The position numbers and the translations under genes are program-made. The notes beneath the pieces were generated by a model. The model was not told the DNA's origin and did not search any database. It worked only from the letters and a program-made list of their open reading frames with translations. A DNA stretch of 59,500 bases, from assembly GCA_964246015.1 (NCBI GenBank), contig CAXTPG010000016.1, forward strand, positions 1-59,500, written 5' to 3'. Below, piece after piece: positions 41,645-50,382 of the stretch. How positions within the stretch are numbered: the stretch's first letter is position 1; each line of letters starts with the position of its first letter. Source of the DNA: JBBROS01 sp964246015. Lineage in GTDB: Bacteria; Pseudomonadota; Alphaproteobacteria; Acetobacterales; Acetobacteraceae.

Positions 41645-42466
41645 CTATTTCCTGGCCCAGAAGACGAACACGCCGGTGCAGTCGGTCAGGATGCCGTGCC
41701 GCTCGGACGCCACGAAGCGCATCTGCGGGTCGGTGAGGCCGGCGGCGCGGGCGCGTTCGATGATGTCCCAGCCCGGCGTCTCGAACACCAGCGAGCCGCC
41801 GGCGGGGTCGACGGGGTTGCCGTGGTATTCGGGCTCGAGCAGGTGGACCAGCCGTCCGTCGACGATCCTGGCGCGCAGATCGCCGGTGGGGCGGGAGAAC
41901 CAGAACGGGTGGGTGCCGATGTGCAGCCCGCCGGGGCGGAGGACGCGCGCGATCTCGCGAAGGGCGGCATCGAGATCGGGGACGTGTTCCAGGACCTCGT
42001 TCGTCGTGACCACATCGAAGGCGTTGTCCGGGAGGGACAGGGCGGTCAGGTCCTGGTGCGGGATGGGGTAGATGGCGGCGCGCGTGGCGTCGTCCTTCGC
42101 GTATTCGGCACCGAGGAACCTGGGGTAGCGCCCGCGCATCCGGAGTGCGAAGGCGGTGACAGCCTCGGTGGCGAAGATCTTCGGATCCATCGCCTCCCGG
42201 CCTTGCAGCGCCTCATCGATCAGCAGCAGCACGGCGCGCATCCTGGCGTTGAGGCCGTGGGCCAACAGCCCCTCGCGCCAGTTGGGGCCGTGGGTCTCGA
42301 CCTCCCCGGGTGGCACCGCGCGTCTGGTCATCGGCTCCGTGAACCCGGCGGCGGTGATGCGGGCGCCGATCGCCTCGACGGCGGCGGGGTCGTAGAAGGC
42401 CGGATTCCGGGCCGCGTGGTCGGTCCAGTCCTGGAACGAGCGGAGGGTTTCGTCGACTTCGATCAT
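41645..42466 (-). CDS. Class I methyltransferase with unusual motif I
   Basis: A 273-residue predicted SAM methyltransferase. The post-motif region is clear (FDVVTTNEVLEHVPDLDAAL; REIARVLRPGGLHIGTHPFW). The usual glycine-rich motif I is not recognisable: FALRMRGRYPRFLGAEYAKD stands in its place. A helical extension of about 90 residues precedes the core. It sits among glycosyltransferase genes, so a sugar or glycan substrate is plausible. Confidence 0.88.
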   Translation of the reverse strand: MIEVDETLRSFQDWTDHAARNPAFYDPAAVEAIGARITAAGFTEPMTRRAVPPGEVETHGPNWREGLLAHGLNARMRAVLLLIDEALQGREAMDPKIFATEAVTAFALRMRGRYPRFLGAEYAKDDATRAAIYPIPHQDLTALSLPDNAFDVVTTNEVLEHVPDLDAALREIARVLRPGGLHIGTHPFWFSRPTGDLRARIVDGRLVHLLEPEYHGNPVDPAGGSLVFETPGWDIIERARAAGLTDPQMRFVASERHGILTDCTGVFVFWARK

Positions 42467-42515
42467 GGGGCGCCGTTCCGTCCGTGTTCGGGGTGGCCGG
42501 CATCCTGACGCCGGA

Positions 42516-44114
42516 TCATAGGCGCTTGGCTTCGCACGCCCGGGTCTGCCCGCGATCGAGGTTCGAGGCGATCATCCGGCAGGGCCCGAGGGCAGGGTCG
42601 AGGCCGACGAGCGGCAGCGACCGGACCATGGTCGTGTCGTCTGGCGGGACGAGGACGTAGATCGGGCCACTCGCACGGGCGATGATCGCGGCCGTCTCGG
42701 TATTCAGCGGCCAGCCTTCCGCGAGTTGGTTGAGGAAGCTGAAGCCGACCGAGCGGGCCCGGGCGGATGCGGGCACGAAGGCGGTGAGGTATGCCGTCGG
42801 GCCCGTGATGGCGACGAAGAGCGTGTCGGGCGGGGTCCATGCCATGTCGATGTCGAAAACGCGGGGGCCGAACGGCACGTGGCCGTAGTCGGCGGGACGG
42901 GTCCACGCCATGCAGGCGAGCGCCATGACCGCGACGGCGCCGGCGCCCGCGTGGCCGTTCCAGCGCCCGGCTGCGGCCTTGACCACGCGCATGAGCGCGA
43001 CGGCGACCGCCAGGGTGCCCGCGACCTCGATCACGATGCCATACCGCATGATCGCGGCGCCGGCGAGCCAAAGGACGTAGGCGATCGCCGCGAACCAGAA
43101 CAGGACGCGCTGCTGCGGTGCCCATGTTGCGGGTCGCCCGGCATCGGTACGCATGGCCATCCGCCAAAGGGCGGCGAGCGCCAAGGCTGCGAAGACCACG
43201 AGTGCCATGGCGAGGCGTGGATCGCGGTAGGGGAGTTCGGTGTTCAGCGGGACGTCGCGCCAGGTCGCCCACCAGAATGGATAAAACAGCCACTGGAGCG
43301 CTGTCCGCGGCAGGAACCTGTTGTCGAGAACGTTCATCGGTGGAAACCACGGCGAGTGGAACACCGCGTTGAACAGGGGGAACACGGGACTGCCGAACCT
43401 GCCGGCGAGCCATACGGTCCACCAGCCCGCGGCAGCCGCGAACGCGATCGCCCAGCCGGCACAGATCGCGGCGAAGAAGCGGGCGACCCGGGGCAGGCCG
43501 TCCCGGGCGCCACCGGCGAGGAGCACTCCCAGCACGATGGCGGGCGCGTAGATCGCGGCAGTCAACTTGAAGCCGGCGGCAAGCCCGAGCAGGACGCCGC
43601 CGGCCATGGCGCGGGGTGCGCCCGGCGTGACGGCGCCTGCCCGCGGCAACAGCGTGAGCACTCCCCAGAGGGCAAGGGCTGCAACCTGCACCTCGTTGAA
43701 GGCCGTTCCGGCCTGGGTCAGGCTTGCGGCGCCGGTGACGGCGGCCGCGGTGGCGGCCGTTACCGCGACGGCGCCGGGCAGCGGGTCCATCGGAGGCAGG
43801 ACGCGCCGGGCGAGTCCCAGGGTCACGAGGATCATGCATCCGTAGGGCAAGCCCATGGCGGCGGCGAGCAGGGCCGGATGGGTGGCGAACGGGCCGGTGG
43901 CCAGAAGATAGTAGGGCAGGTCGAGCGCCGGGTTGAAGAAGCTCTGCATGCCCGCGGTCCCGAGATCGGTCTCGAGCCGGCCGTCCAGCACGGCGTATGC
44001 ATTGCGGATGTGGTAGTTGAGCAGGTCCCAGTTGACGTCCTGCCCGGCAGTGACCGAGACGCCCGCCCCGATGCACAGGCAGGCGGTCACGATGGCCACG
44101 CGCTTGAACGACAT
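42516..44114 (-). CDS. Polytopic membrane protein, GT-C-like
   Basis: A 532-residue integral membrane protein with roughly ten or more hydrophobic helices. After the first helix (VAIVTACLCIGAGVSV) comes a loop with acidic residues, QDVNWDLLNYHIRNAYAVLD, then SFFNPALDLPYYLL. GT-C glycosyltransferases carry catalytic acids in this loop, but no firm family match can be made by eye. The start at ATG 44114 places the first helix at the N terminus; a 65-residue upstream extension looks non-coding. Likely part of the surface-glycan group. Confidence 0.85.
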   Translation of the reverse strand: MSFKRVAIVTACLCIGAGVSVTAGQDVNWDLLNYHIRNAYAVLDGRLETDLGTAGMQSFFNPALDLPYYLLATGPFATHPALLAAAMGLPYGCMILVTLGLARRVLPPMDPLPGAVAVTAATAAAVTGAASLTQAGTAFNEVQVAALALWGVLTLLPRAGAVTPGAPRAMAGGVLLGLAAGFKLTAAIYAPAIVLGVLLAGGARDGLPRVARFFAAICAGWAIAFAAAAGWWTVWLAGRFGSPVFPLFNAVFHSPWFPPMNVLDNRFLPRTALQWLFYPFWWATWRDVPLNTELPYRDPRLAMALVVFAALALAALWRMAMRTDAGRPATWAPQQRVLFWFAAIAYVLWLAGAAIMRYGIVIEVAGTLAVAVALMRVVKAAAGRWNGHAGAGAVAVMALACMAWTRPADYGHVPFGPRVFDIDMAWTPPDTLFVAITGPTAYLTAFVPASARARSVGFSFLNQLAEGWPLNTETAAIIARASGPIYVLVPPDDTTMVRSLPLVGLDPALGPCRMIASNLDRGQTRACEAKRL

Positions 44115-44221
44115 GAGCACGTCATAGCCCAGGGCCGGAGCGGCCGGAACCGGCAAAACCGGGGTTTCGGGCAACCGTAGCGAGCCGGGCACGTTCCCTT
44201 GCCATGGACGAGGATTGCGCG

Positions 44222-44362
44222 ATGTCGGAATCGAGGGCTGTTCCAGGCTGCGGGCCGGAATGCGAGTTGGACCGGCTGCTGAACGACCCGGAGATCCCGA
44301 TGCAGCCATGGCGCGTCTGGGCGTTGGCCGAGCAGGTAGCCGCGGAGGCCCGGTCCAAGTAG
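44222..44362 (+). CDS. Small hypothetical protein, 46 residues
   Basis: A short open frame. GAGGA (44210-44214) stands seven bases before ATG 44222; ATG 44204 in the same frame would give 52 residues. The product begins MSESRAVPGCGPECELDRLL and continues NDPEIPMQPWRVWALAEQ, with two cysteines spaced C-x3-C and a predicted C-terminal helix. Third codon positions are strongly G/C, as in genuine genes here. It lies between a divergent membrane-protein gene and a convergent methyltransferase gene. Function unknown. Confidence 0.6.
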   Translation: MSESRAVPGCGPECELDRLLNDPEIPMQPWRVWALAEQVAAEARSK

Positions 44363-44381
44363 GGGGCGTTCGTCGGATCGA

Positions 44382-45011
44382 TTACGACAGCCGCAACAGC
44401 CTGGTCACGCGGACGGTCCGGTCCTCCAGTTCCGTCGTCGTCGGCACTGCGTAGGTCGCGAACTCCGTCACGGCGCTGTCCGGCAGGTATGCGCGGCCCG
44501 GGTCTGCGATCCAGACCTCTGCATGTGATGCCATTTCACGCAGCCACGGCAGGATGTGGCGCACCATCGGTGCCTCGTAGCACACGTCGCCGCACAGGAT
44601 CAGGTCCCAGCGATTGGCGTCGCCGACGACGTCCCGCCCCGTGGCGGCGACCTTCGTGCCGTTGAGCGCGGCGTTCAGCTCGGTCGCGGCGGCGGCCAGC
44701 GGGTCGATCTCTGCCGCTTCCGCGACCGCGGCACCGGCGCGCATGCAGGCGATTGCGGCGAGGCCGCAGCCGGCGGCAAAGTCGAGCACGCGGCGGTTGG
44801 CGACGAGGTGGGGATGGTCGAGCACGTGGCGGGCGATGGCCTGGCTGCCGGGCCAGGCGAAGGCCCAGAACGGGGGCGGGATCCCTTCCTTGTGCAACCA
44901 GGCTTCGGTCGCGTGCCAGATGGGGGTGATCTCGGTCGCGAGGTGGAGCGTGATCTCGGGCACCAGCGGGGCATGGGAGAGGGTGGTGTTGGCGCGGATG
45001 AAGTCCTTCAT
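44382..45011 (-). CDS. Methyltransferase (ETF-beta lysine / Nnt1-like)
   Basis: A 209-residue class I methyltransferase. VLDFAAGCGLAAIACMRAGA is motif I, AEIDPLAAAATELNA is motif II and DLILCGDVCYEAPM is the post-motif with the DxxY-like catalytic region of protein-lysine methyltransferases. PPPFWAFAWPGSQAIARHVL just before the core is typical of the group that includes electron-transfer-flavoprotein beta lysine methyltransferase. The ATG overlaps the ubiA stop (ATGA). Confidence 0.9.
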   Translation of the reverse strand: MKDFIRANTTLSHAPLVPEITLHLATEITPIWHATEAWLHKEGIPPPFWAFAWPGSQAIARHVLDHPHLVANRRVLDFAAGCGLAAIACMRAGAAVAEAAEIDPLAAAATELNAALNGTKVAATGRDVVGDANRWDLILCGDVCYEAPMVRHILPWLREMASHAEVWIADPGRAYLPDSAVTEFATYAVPTTTELEDRTVRVTRLLRLS

Positions 45012-45913
45012 CCCGGCGGGACGCCGGCGAGGATCGCGAGGCCTACGAGCAGGCCGGCTTCGCGGTTGAGCTTGAAGCGGCGCAGGCATCCGGCGGGGTC
45101 GTGAATGTCGAGGGTCGCGACCTGCCAGGCCAGGAGGGCGGCCGGGGCGGCGAGGGCGGGGTAGAACCAGGGACCGAGGGCGGCGAGCCACCCGGCGGCG
45201 GCGAGCAGGAGGATGGTGGCGGCGTAGCAGGCGGCGAGGAAAGGGCGGGTGCTGGCGGCGAAGAGGCGCGCGGTGCTGCGGACTCCGACGAGGGCGTCGT
45301 CCTCGCGGTCCTGGTGGGCGTAGATGGTGTCGTAGCCGAGGATCCAGGCGAAGGCGGCGGCGTAGAGGGCGAGGGCTACCGGGTCGAGCCGGCCGGTGGC
45401 GGCGGCGTAGCCCATGGGGGCGCCCCACCCGAACGTGATGCCGAGCACGGCCTGTGGCCACCAGGTCACACGTTTCGCGAGGGGGTAGAGCGCGACGAGC
45501 AGCAGCGACAGGACGCCCAGGGCCTGCGCCGCGCGGCCGAGCTGCAGGAGTATGGTGAGGCCGATGGCCAGCAGGACGGCGAGGAAGAGTGCCGCCTGCC
45601 GCATGCGCAGCGCGCCGCTGGCGAGGGGGCGGGCGGCGGTGCGGGTCACCTGGCGGTCCATGTCGCGGTCCCACATGTCGTTCACGACGCAGCCGGCGGC
45701 GCGCATGACCAGGCTGCCGAGGGCGAACAGGGCGATAAGGCGGAGGGTCTCCGGCAGGGTGGTGCGGGCGAGCAGGATGCTCCAGAGGCCCGGCAGGAAC
45801 AGCAACCAGGCGCCGATGAGTCGATCGAACCGGGCCAGGACGGCGAAGGCGCGGGCGCGCGGAGGCAGGCGGGTCACCCAGCCGGTGGCGGCGATGTCGG
45901 TCCAGCCGTGCAT
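45008..45913 (-). CDS. ubiA: 4-hydroxybenzoate polyprenyltransferase
   Basis: Attaches the prenyl tail in ubiquinone synthesis, in the inner membrane. 301 residues with about eight helices. The first Asp-rich motif is VVNDMWDRDMDRQV and the second is DTIYAHQDREDDAL, both needed for Mg-diphosphate binding. RFDRLIGAWLLFLPGLWSI is a family feature. Divergent from gshA across a 92-base gap. Confidence 0.96.
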   Translation of the reverse strand: MHGWTDIAATGWVTRLPPRARAFAVLARFDRLIGAWLLFLPGLWSILLARTTLPETLRLIALFALGSLVMRAAGCVVNDMWDRDMDRQVTRTAARPLASGALRMRQAALFLAVLLAIGLTILLQLGRAAQALGVLSLLLVALYPLAKRVTWWPQAVLGITFGWGAPMGYAAATGRLDPVALALYAAAFAWILGYDTIYAHQDREDDALVGVRSTARLFAASTRPFLAACYAATILLLAAAGWLAALGPWFYPALAAPAALLAWQVATLDIHDPAGCLRRFKLNREAGLLVGLAILAGVPPG

Positions 45914-46005
45914 CCTGCCTGAATAGGGGGGGGCGGAGGCGTACGCCAGCCCTGCCTTGACGGGACTCCCGGGCCGCCCTTTGTTGTCCGCCCATCGAGT
46001 GCGGG

Positions 46006-47391
46006 ATGACGATGTCGAACCCTGGAGACGCCGACGACACGCCGATCGCGTCGGTGCGGCAACTGGCCGAGCTGATCGCGGCCGGGTGCAAGCCGCGCGA
46101 GAGCTACCGGATCGGGACGGAGCACGAGAAGTTCGGGTTCACGCTGTCCGGGTTGCGACCGCCGCCGTACGAGCCGGAGGGGATCCGGGCGGTGCTGGAT
46201 GGGCTTTCGGCGCCAGGCGCCTGGGAGCCGATCCTCGAAGGGGGGCAGCCGATCGGGCTGAAGGGGCGGGGGCCGAACCGGTCGGCATCGGTGTCGTTGG
46301 AGCCGGCGGGGCAGTTGGAGCTGTCGGGCGGGCTGCTGGAGACGCTGCACGAGACGGAAGCGGAGCTGGACGCGCATTTCGCGGCCCTGCGTCCCGTCGC
46401 GGAGCGGCTGGGATTGGGGTTTGCGCCGCTGGGACATCATCCGACGATGGCGCGGGGCGACATGCCGTGGATGCCGAAGGGGCGGTACGCGATCATGCGG
46501 CGGTACATGCCGCTGGTGGGGTCGTTGGGGCTCGACATGATGCAGCGGACCTGCACGGTGCAGGTGAACCTTGATTACTCGAGCGAGGCGGACATGGCGC
46601 GGAAGCTGCGCGTGTCGCTGGCGCTGCAGCCGGTCGCGACGGCGCTGTTCGCAAACTCGCCGTTCATCGAGGGGCGGCCGAGCGGGTTCCTGTCCAGCCG
46701 GGCGCGGGTATGGACGGACACGGATGCGGACCGGAGCGGGATGCCGGGGGTGATGTTCGAGGAGGGGTTCGGGTTCGAGCGGTATGTCGAGTGGCTGCTG
46801 GACGTGCCGATGTATTTCGTGCTGCGGGAGGGACGGTATCACGACGTGGCCGGGCAATCGTTCCGCCGGTTCATGCGGGGCGATTTCGGGAATGTGCTGC
46901 CGGGCGTGCAGGCGACGGTGGGGGATTTCGAGGACCACATGACGACGGCGTTCACCGATGTGCGGGTGAAGCGGTTTCTGGAGATGCGGGGCGCGGATGC
47001 GGGCAGCCCGGCGATGATGGTGGCGCAGAGCGCGTTGTGGACGGGGCTGCTGTACGACGAGGCGGCGCTGGCAGCTGCGGACGCGCTGGTGCGGCGGCGG
47101 CCCTGGGGCGAGTACGTGGCGCTGCGGGCCGAGGTGCCGCGGCTGGCGTTGGATGCGGCATGGGCGGGCGGGACGGCACGCGATCTGGCGCGGGAAATGG
47201 TGGAGATCGCTTCGGACGGGCTGCGCGGGCGGGGCCGGATGGACGCGGCGGGGCGTGACGAGCGGCGCCTGCTGGACCCGCTGCATGAGATGGTCGAAGG
47301 CGGGCCGACGCAGGCGGAGCGGTGGTTGGCGCGGTATGAGACGGTTTGGGAAGGAGATGCGTCGCGGGCCTTGCTTGAAGCTGCAATCTGA
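46006..47391 (+). CDS. gshA: Glutamate-cysteine ligase (GCS2/plant-like type)
   Basis: First step of glutathione synthesis. 461 residues, of the proteobacterial/plant type rather than the E. coli type. RIGTEHEKFGF, LSGGLLETLHETEAELDAHF, GHHPTMARGDMPWMPKGRYA, MMQRTCTVQVNLDYSSEADM and ANSPFIEGRPSGFLSSRARV are signature segments. ATG 46006 or 46012 is possible. Confidence 0.96.
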   Translation: MTMSNPGDADDTPIASVRQLAELIAAGCKPRESYRIGTEHEKFGFTLSGLRPPPYEPEGIRAVLDGLSAPGAWEPILEGGQPIGLKGRGPNRSASVSLEPAGQLELSGGLLETLHETEAELDAHFAALRPVAERLGLGFAPLGHHPTMARGDMPWMPKGRYAIMRRYMPLVGSLGLDMMQRTCTVQVNLDYSSEADMARKLRVSLALQPVATALFANSPFIEGRPSGFLSSRARVWTDTDADRSGMPGVMFEEGFGFERYVEWLLDVPMYFVLREGRYHDVAGQSFRRFMRGDFGNVLPGVQATVGDFEDHMTTAFTDVRVKRFLEMRGADAGSPAMMVAQSALWTGLLYDEAALAAADALVRRRPWGEYVALRAEVPRLALDAAWAGGTARDLAREMVEIASDGLRGRGRMDAAGRDERRLLDPLHEMVEGGPTQAERWLARYETVWEGDASRALLEAAI

Positions 47392-47452
47392 CAATGTATG
47401 TCTTTGATGTCACACGTGGCGTGGCATTTATGTTGGGGCGACTCGTGGCTTC

Positions 47453-49543
47453 GTGAACATCGACACATCGACCTTGCATTCGAGCGTGAAGTCAGCGGTA
47501 AATGCTTCTGTGATGATCCGTCCGCAAACTGCCGTGCAAGCCCGGCCCGAGGGTTCCGCCGATGAGTCGGTGGCCGTTCGGCTTCGACTGATCGGGCAGA
47601 TGGAAGCCTGGACGATAACCAGCGAAAGCGTCTTACCTCCGGGTCGCAAGACACGGGCGCTGCTCGCGATCGTCGCGCTGTCGCAGCCCCGTCCGGTCCT
47701 GCGGTCGCGGCTTGCGGAACTCCTCTGGAGCCGCCGTCCGGAGGAGCAGGCCCGGGCCTCGCTGCGGCAGGAAATCCATCGCTTGCTCGAGGTACTTTCC
47801 CCGGCGGGACAGGAGATATTGTCAATCAGCCGTGACAGCCTGGCATTGCGGCCGGGCGTCGTCTGGGTGGATGTCGAGGAAGTGTTGCGGGCGACGACGA
47901 CGCACCCCGGGTCGCTGGCGCTGCTGGACAGCGAGTTGCTGGAGGAGCTGGACGGGGTCGATCCGGCGTTCGACGTGTGGTTGCATGCCGAGCGGGAGCG
48001 GCTGCGCGACCGGGCGCGGGGCGTGGCGGAGGCGCTGCTGAACGAGGCGCGGGAGCCTGAGGCGTTGATTCCGGTGGCGCAGCAGCTTCTGACGATCGAC
48101 CGGGCGCATGAGGGCGCCTGGCGGGCGCTGATGCGGGCGCATGCGGAGCGCGGCGAACGCGGCATGGCGATCCAGTCGTATGACCGGTGCCGGGCGGTTC
48201 TGGCCGATCTGATGGACGCGGTGCCGTCGCCGGAGACGCAGTCCCTGCTTGCGGAGATCAGAAGCGGCAAGGCCGTGCGGTCGACACCCGCGCCGCCGCC
48301 ACCGACGGAAGGGCGGTTCGAAGCGCGGCCGAGCACGATTCGCGGCGGCGCGAAGTTGGGCGTCCTGCCGCTGTCGCTGGTCGGCACGGACGAGACCGAG
48401 GCGCATCTGGCGCTGGGCCTGGCGGAGGAGATCACGTCCGGGTTGGCGCGGTTCCGCTGGCTGTTCCTGGTGTCCAGCTCGTCCATCGCGCAATTCGTGA
48501 GCGAGACCCGGGACGATGCGGCGCTGCGTCGGACGCTGGGGCTGGACTACCTGCTGGACGGGTCGGTGCAGCGGGTGGGCAAACGGCTGCGGATCACGGT
48601 GCGGCTGGTTGACCTGCAGGATGGCAGCCAGGTGGTGTGGGCGCGGCGGTTCGACCGGCAGGTCGACGATCTGTTGACGTTGCAGGACGAGGTCGCGGCG
48701 GAGGTCGTGGCGCAGATCGATCCGGAAATCCTGCTGATCGAGAGCCGGCGGGCCGCGCACCGGCCGCCGCAGCACGCGACGGCCTATGACCTGATGCTGC
48801 GGGCGATCCCGAGCATGAGCCGGCTGGAGCGGGTGAACTTCATGCAGGCGGGCGACCTGCTGCGGAAGGCGATCGAACTCGAGCCCGAATACGCGGCGGC
48901 GCATGCGCGGTATGCGTTCTGGCTGCATTTCCTGGTCCGCAACGACTGGGCGGAGGATATCGAGGCGGCGGAGAACGAGGCGTCGTTCCATGCCGACCGG
49001 GCGATCACGCTGGACCCGCAGGATGCGCGGGGCTTCACCATCGCGGGGCACGTGCGTGCGTATATGCACCGGCGCTTGCGGGAGGCGGCTGCGCTGCACG
49101 ACCGTGCGCTGGCGTTGAACCCGAACCTGGGCATGGCGTGGGCGCTATCGGCGCTGACGCATATCGGGCTGGGCGACTGGGACGAGGCGGAGCGGCGGCT
49201 GAACCGCTACAAGCAGCTTTCCCCGATGGATCCCGGCGCGTTCCACTACGATATCGGGTTCTGCATCGTCGCGCTGATGCGGCGGGATTACGAGGGCGCG
49301 GTGGTCGTCGGGCGCAACGTAAGCGAGTTGAACCCGTCCTTCTCCGCTTCATGCAAGCCGTATCTATCGGCCTTGGGTCATCTCGGGCAGGTTCAGGAAG
49401 CGGCCGTGGTGCGGCGGCGGCTGTTGGCGATCGACCCGGGGTTCACGGTCTCGCGTTTCCTGCAGACGACGGCGTTCGAGCGGGAGGAAGACAAGCAGCA
49501 CTTCGCCGAGGGGCTGCGGCTGGCGGGGTTGCCGGAGGCTTAG
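47453..49543 (+). CDS. BTAD / TolB-like / TPR regulatory protein
   Basis: A 696-residue protein. The N-terminal winged-helix/BTAD module (about 40-270) resembles SARP-type regulators (LRLIGQMEAWTI; RLAELLWSRRPEEQARASLR; QSYDRCRAVLADLM). A TolB-like domain (about 295-405, LGVLPLSLVG...; GLDYLLDGSVQRVGKRLRIT) and TPR repeats (about 470-690) follow. This order is common in alphaproteobacterial adenylate-cyclase-like and transcription factors, but no cyclase domain is present. Start GTG 47453; ATG 47513 would remove 20 residues. Probably a cytoplasmic DNA-binding regulator; target unknown. Confidence 0.88.
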   Translation: MNIDTSTLHSSVKSAVNASVMIRPQTAVQARPEGSADESVAVRLRLIGQMEAWTITSESVLPPGRKTRALLAIVALSQPRPVLRSRLAELLWSRRPEEQARASLRQEIHRLLEVLSPAGQEILSISRDSLALRPGVVWVDVEEVLRATTTHPGSLALLDSELLEELDGVDPAFDVWLHAERERLRDRARGVAEALLNEAREPEALIPVAQQLLTIDRAHEGAWRALMRAHAERGERGMAIQSYDRCRAVLADLMDAVPSPETQSLLAEIRSGKAVRSTPAPPPPTEGRFEARPSTIRGGAKLGVLPLSLVGTDETEAHLALGLAEEITSGLARFRWLFLVSSSSIAQFVSETRDDAALRRTLGLDYLLDGSVQRVGKRLRITVRLVDLQDGSQVVWARRFDRQVDDLLTLQDEVAAEVVAQIDPEILLIESRRAAHRPPQHATAYDLMLRAIPSMSRLERVNFMQAGDLLRKAIELEPEYAAAHARYAFWLHFLVRNDWAEDIEAAENEASFHADRAITLDPQDARGFTIAGHVRAYMHRRLREAAALHDRALALNPNLGMAWALSALTHIGLGDWDEAERRLNRYKQLSPMDPGAFHYDIGFCIVALMRRDYEGAVVVGRNVSELNPSFSASCKPYLSALGHLGQVQEAAVVRRRLLAIDPGFTVSRFLQTTAFEREEDKQHFAEGLRLAGLPEA

Positions 49544-49571
49544 GCATCCGCTGATCGCTTCGTCGAGCGTT

Positions 49572-49602
49572 GGTGGGTCGCGAAGCGCAACCCACCCTAC
49601 GG
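49572..49602. terminator. GGTGGGT hairpin, copy 2
   Basis: GGTGGGTCGC (49572-49581), then GAA, then GCGCAACCCACC (49585-49596) form a nearly perfect stem followed by CTACGG. Same arms and tail as the element at 28408-28434, and again between convergent genes. Likely 3'-end signal for both the BTAD-regulator and SGNH-hydrolase transcripts. Confidence 0.6.
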
Positions 49603-49611
49603 ATTATCGCA

Positions 49612-50382
49612 CTACCGGCGGGCGGCGATGGCGTTCGAGGGCTCGGGGACCGGGCCCATGCCGTCGACGATGGCCTGCGACAGCGCGCGGGCGATGCAGC
49701 GGTAGCCCAGGTCGTTGTGGTGAACGCCGTCATCCGAGACGAAGCGTTCATACGGGAAGCCAGAAGTGCGCCACTGATCCATCAGCGCGCCGCGACCGAA
49801 CAGCCCGGCGCCTGCCCCGAGTGCCACGTCGGCCAGCGCCTGGTCGATCCGGACATGGTCGGGGGAGGCGAGGATGGCGGGCGCGCGCTGGTTGTCCATC
49901 AGCACGACGTCGATCCGCGCCTCACGCAGGCGATGCACGCCGGTCGTCAGGAGTTTCTTGAACAGGTCGGGCGGCATGCGCTTCATGGCGCCGTTGGCGC
50001 CGACCTGCCAGATGACGACGGTGGGACGGGCGCCGAGCACGTCGCGTTCGAGGCGGGGCAGCATCTCGGTCACGTCCTGCCCGCCGACGCCGCGGTTGAG
50101 GACGGCGATGTGGGCCGTCGGGAAGGCCGCGTTGAGGGCGGTTTGCAGGATCGCCGGGTAGCTATGGGCGATGTCGGTCGCGTGCCAGCCCTGTGTGGAG
50201 GAGGAGCCGAGGGCGACGATGGTCACCTCCCGATTATTGGCGATGGCGTCCTTCAGGCGCGGCAGCGCGATGGCCGGGACCTTGTTGGACGGGCACGGGA
50301 TCTCCGGCTCGGCCGCGCGTGGGGTGGCGGGCGCGAGCAGGAGGGCGCCGGCCAGGGCTAGCGCGATGAGCCGTGCCTGCAT
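49612..50382 (-). CDS. Secreted SGNH/GDSL-type hydrolase
   Basis: A 256-residue esterase-like protein with a signal peptide (MQARLIALALAGALLLAPAT...RAAE). Block I is VALGSSSTQGWHA (nucleophile Ser), block II includes NRGVGGQDV, block III is WQVGANGAMK, and block V is DDGVHHNDLGY, which supplies Asp and His. Probably acts in the periplasm on an acyl ester or glycan acetyl group. It overlaps the tldD stop by one base and ends the ctaA-kinase-tldD operon. Confidence 0.93.
   Translation of the reverse strand: MQARLIALALAGALLLAPATPRAAEPEIPCPSNKVPAIALPRLKDAIANNREVTIVALGSSSTQGWHATDIAHSYPAILQTALNAAFPTAHIAVLNRGVGGQDVTEMLPRLERDVLGARPTVVIWQVGANGAMKRMPPDLFKKLLTTGVHRLREARIDVVLMDNQRAPAILASPDHVRIDQALADVALGAGAGLFGRGALMDQWRTSGFPYERFVSDDGVHHNDLGYRCIARALSQAIVDGMGPVPEPSNAIAARR

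Noticed and set aside
47394..47416. TGACA/TGTCA inverted repeat before the BTAD regulator gene
   Set aside because: Five-base arms with a long asymmetric spacer are expected by chance.
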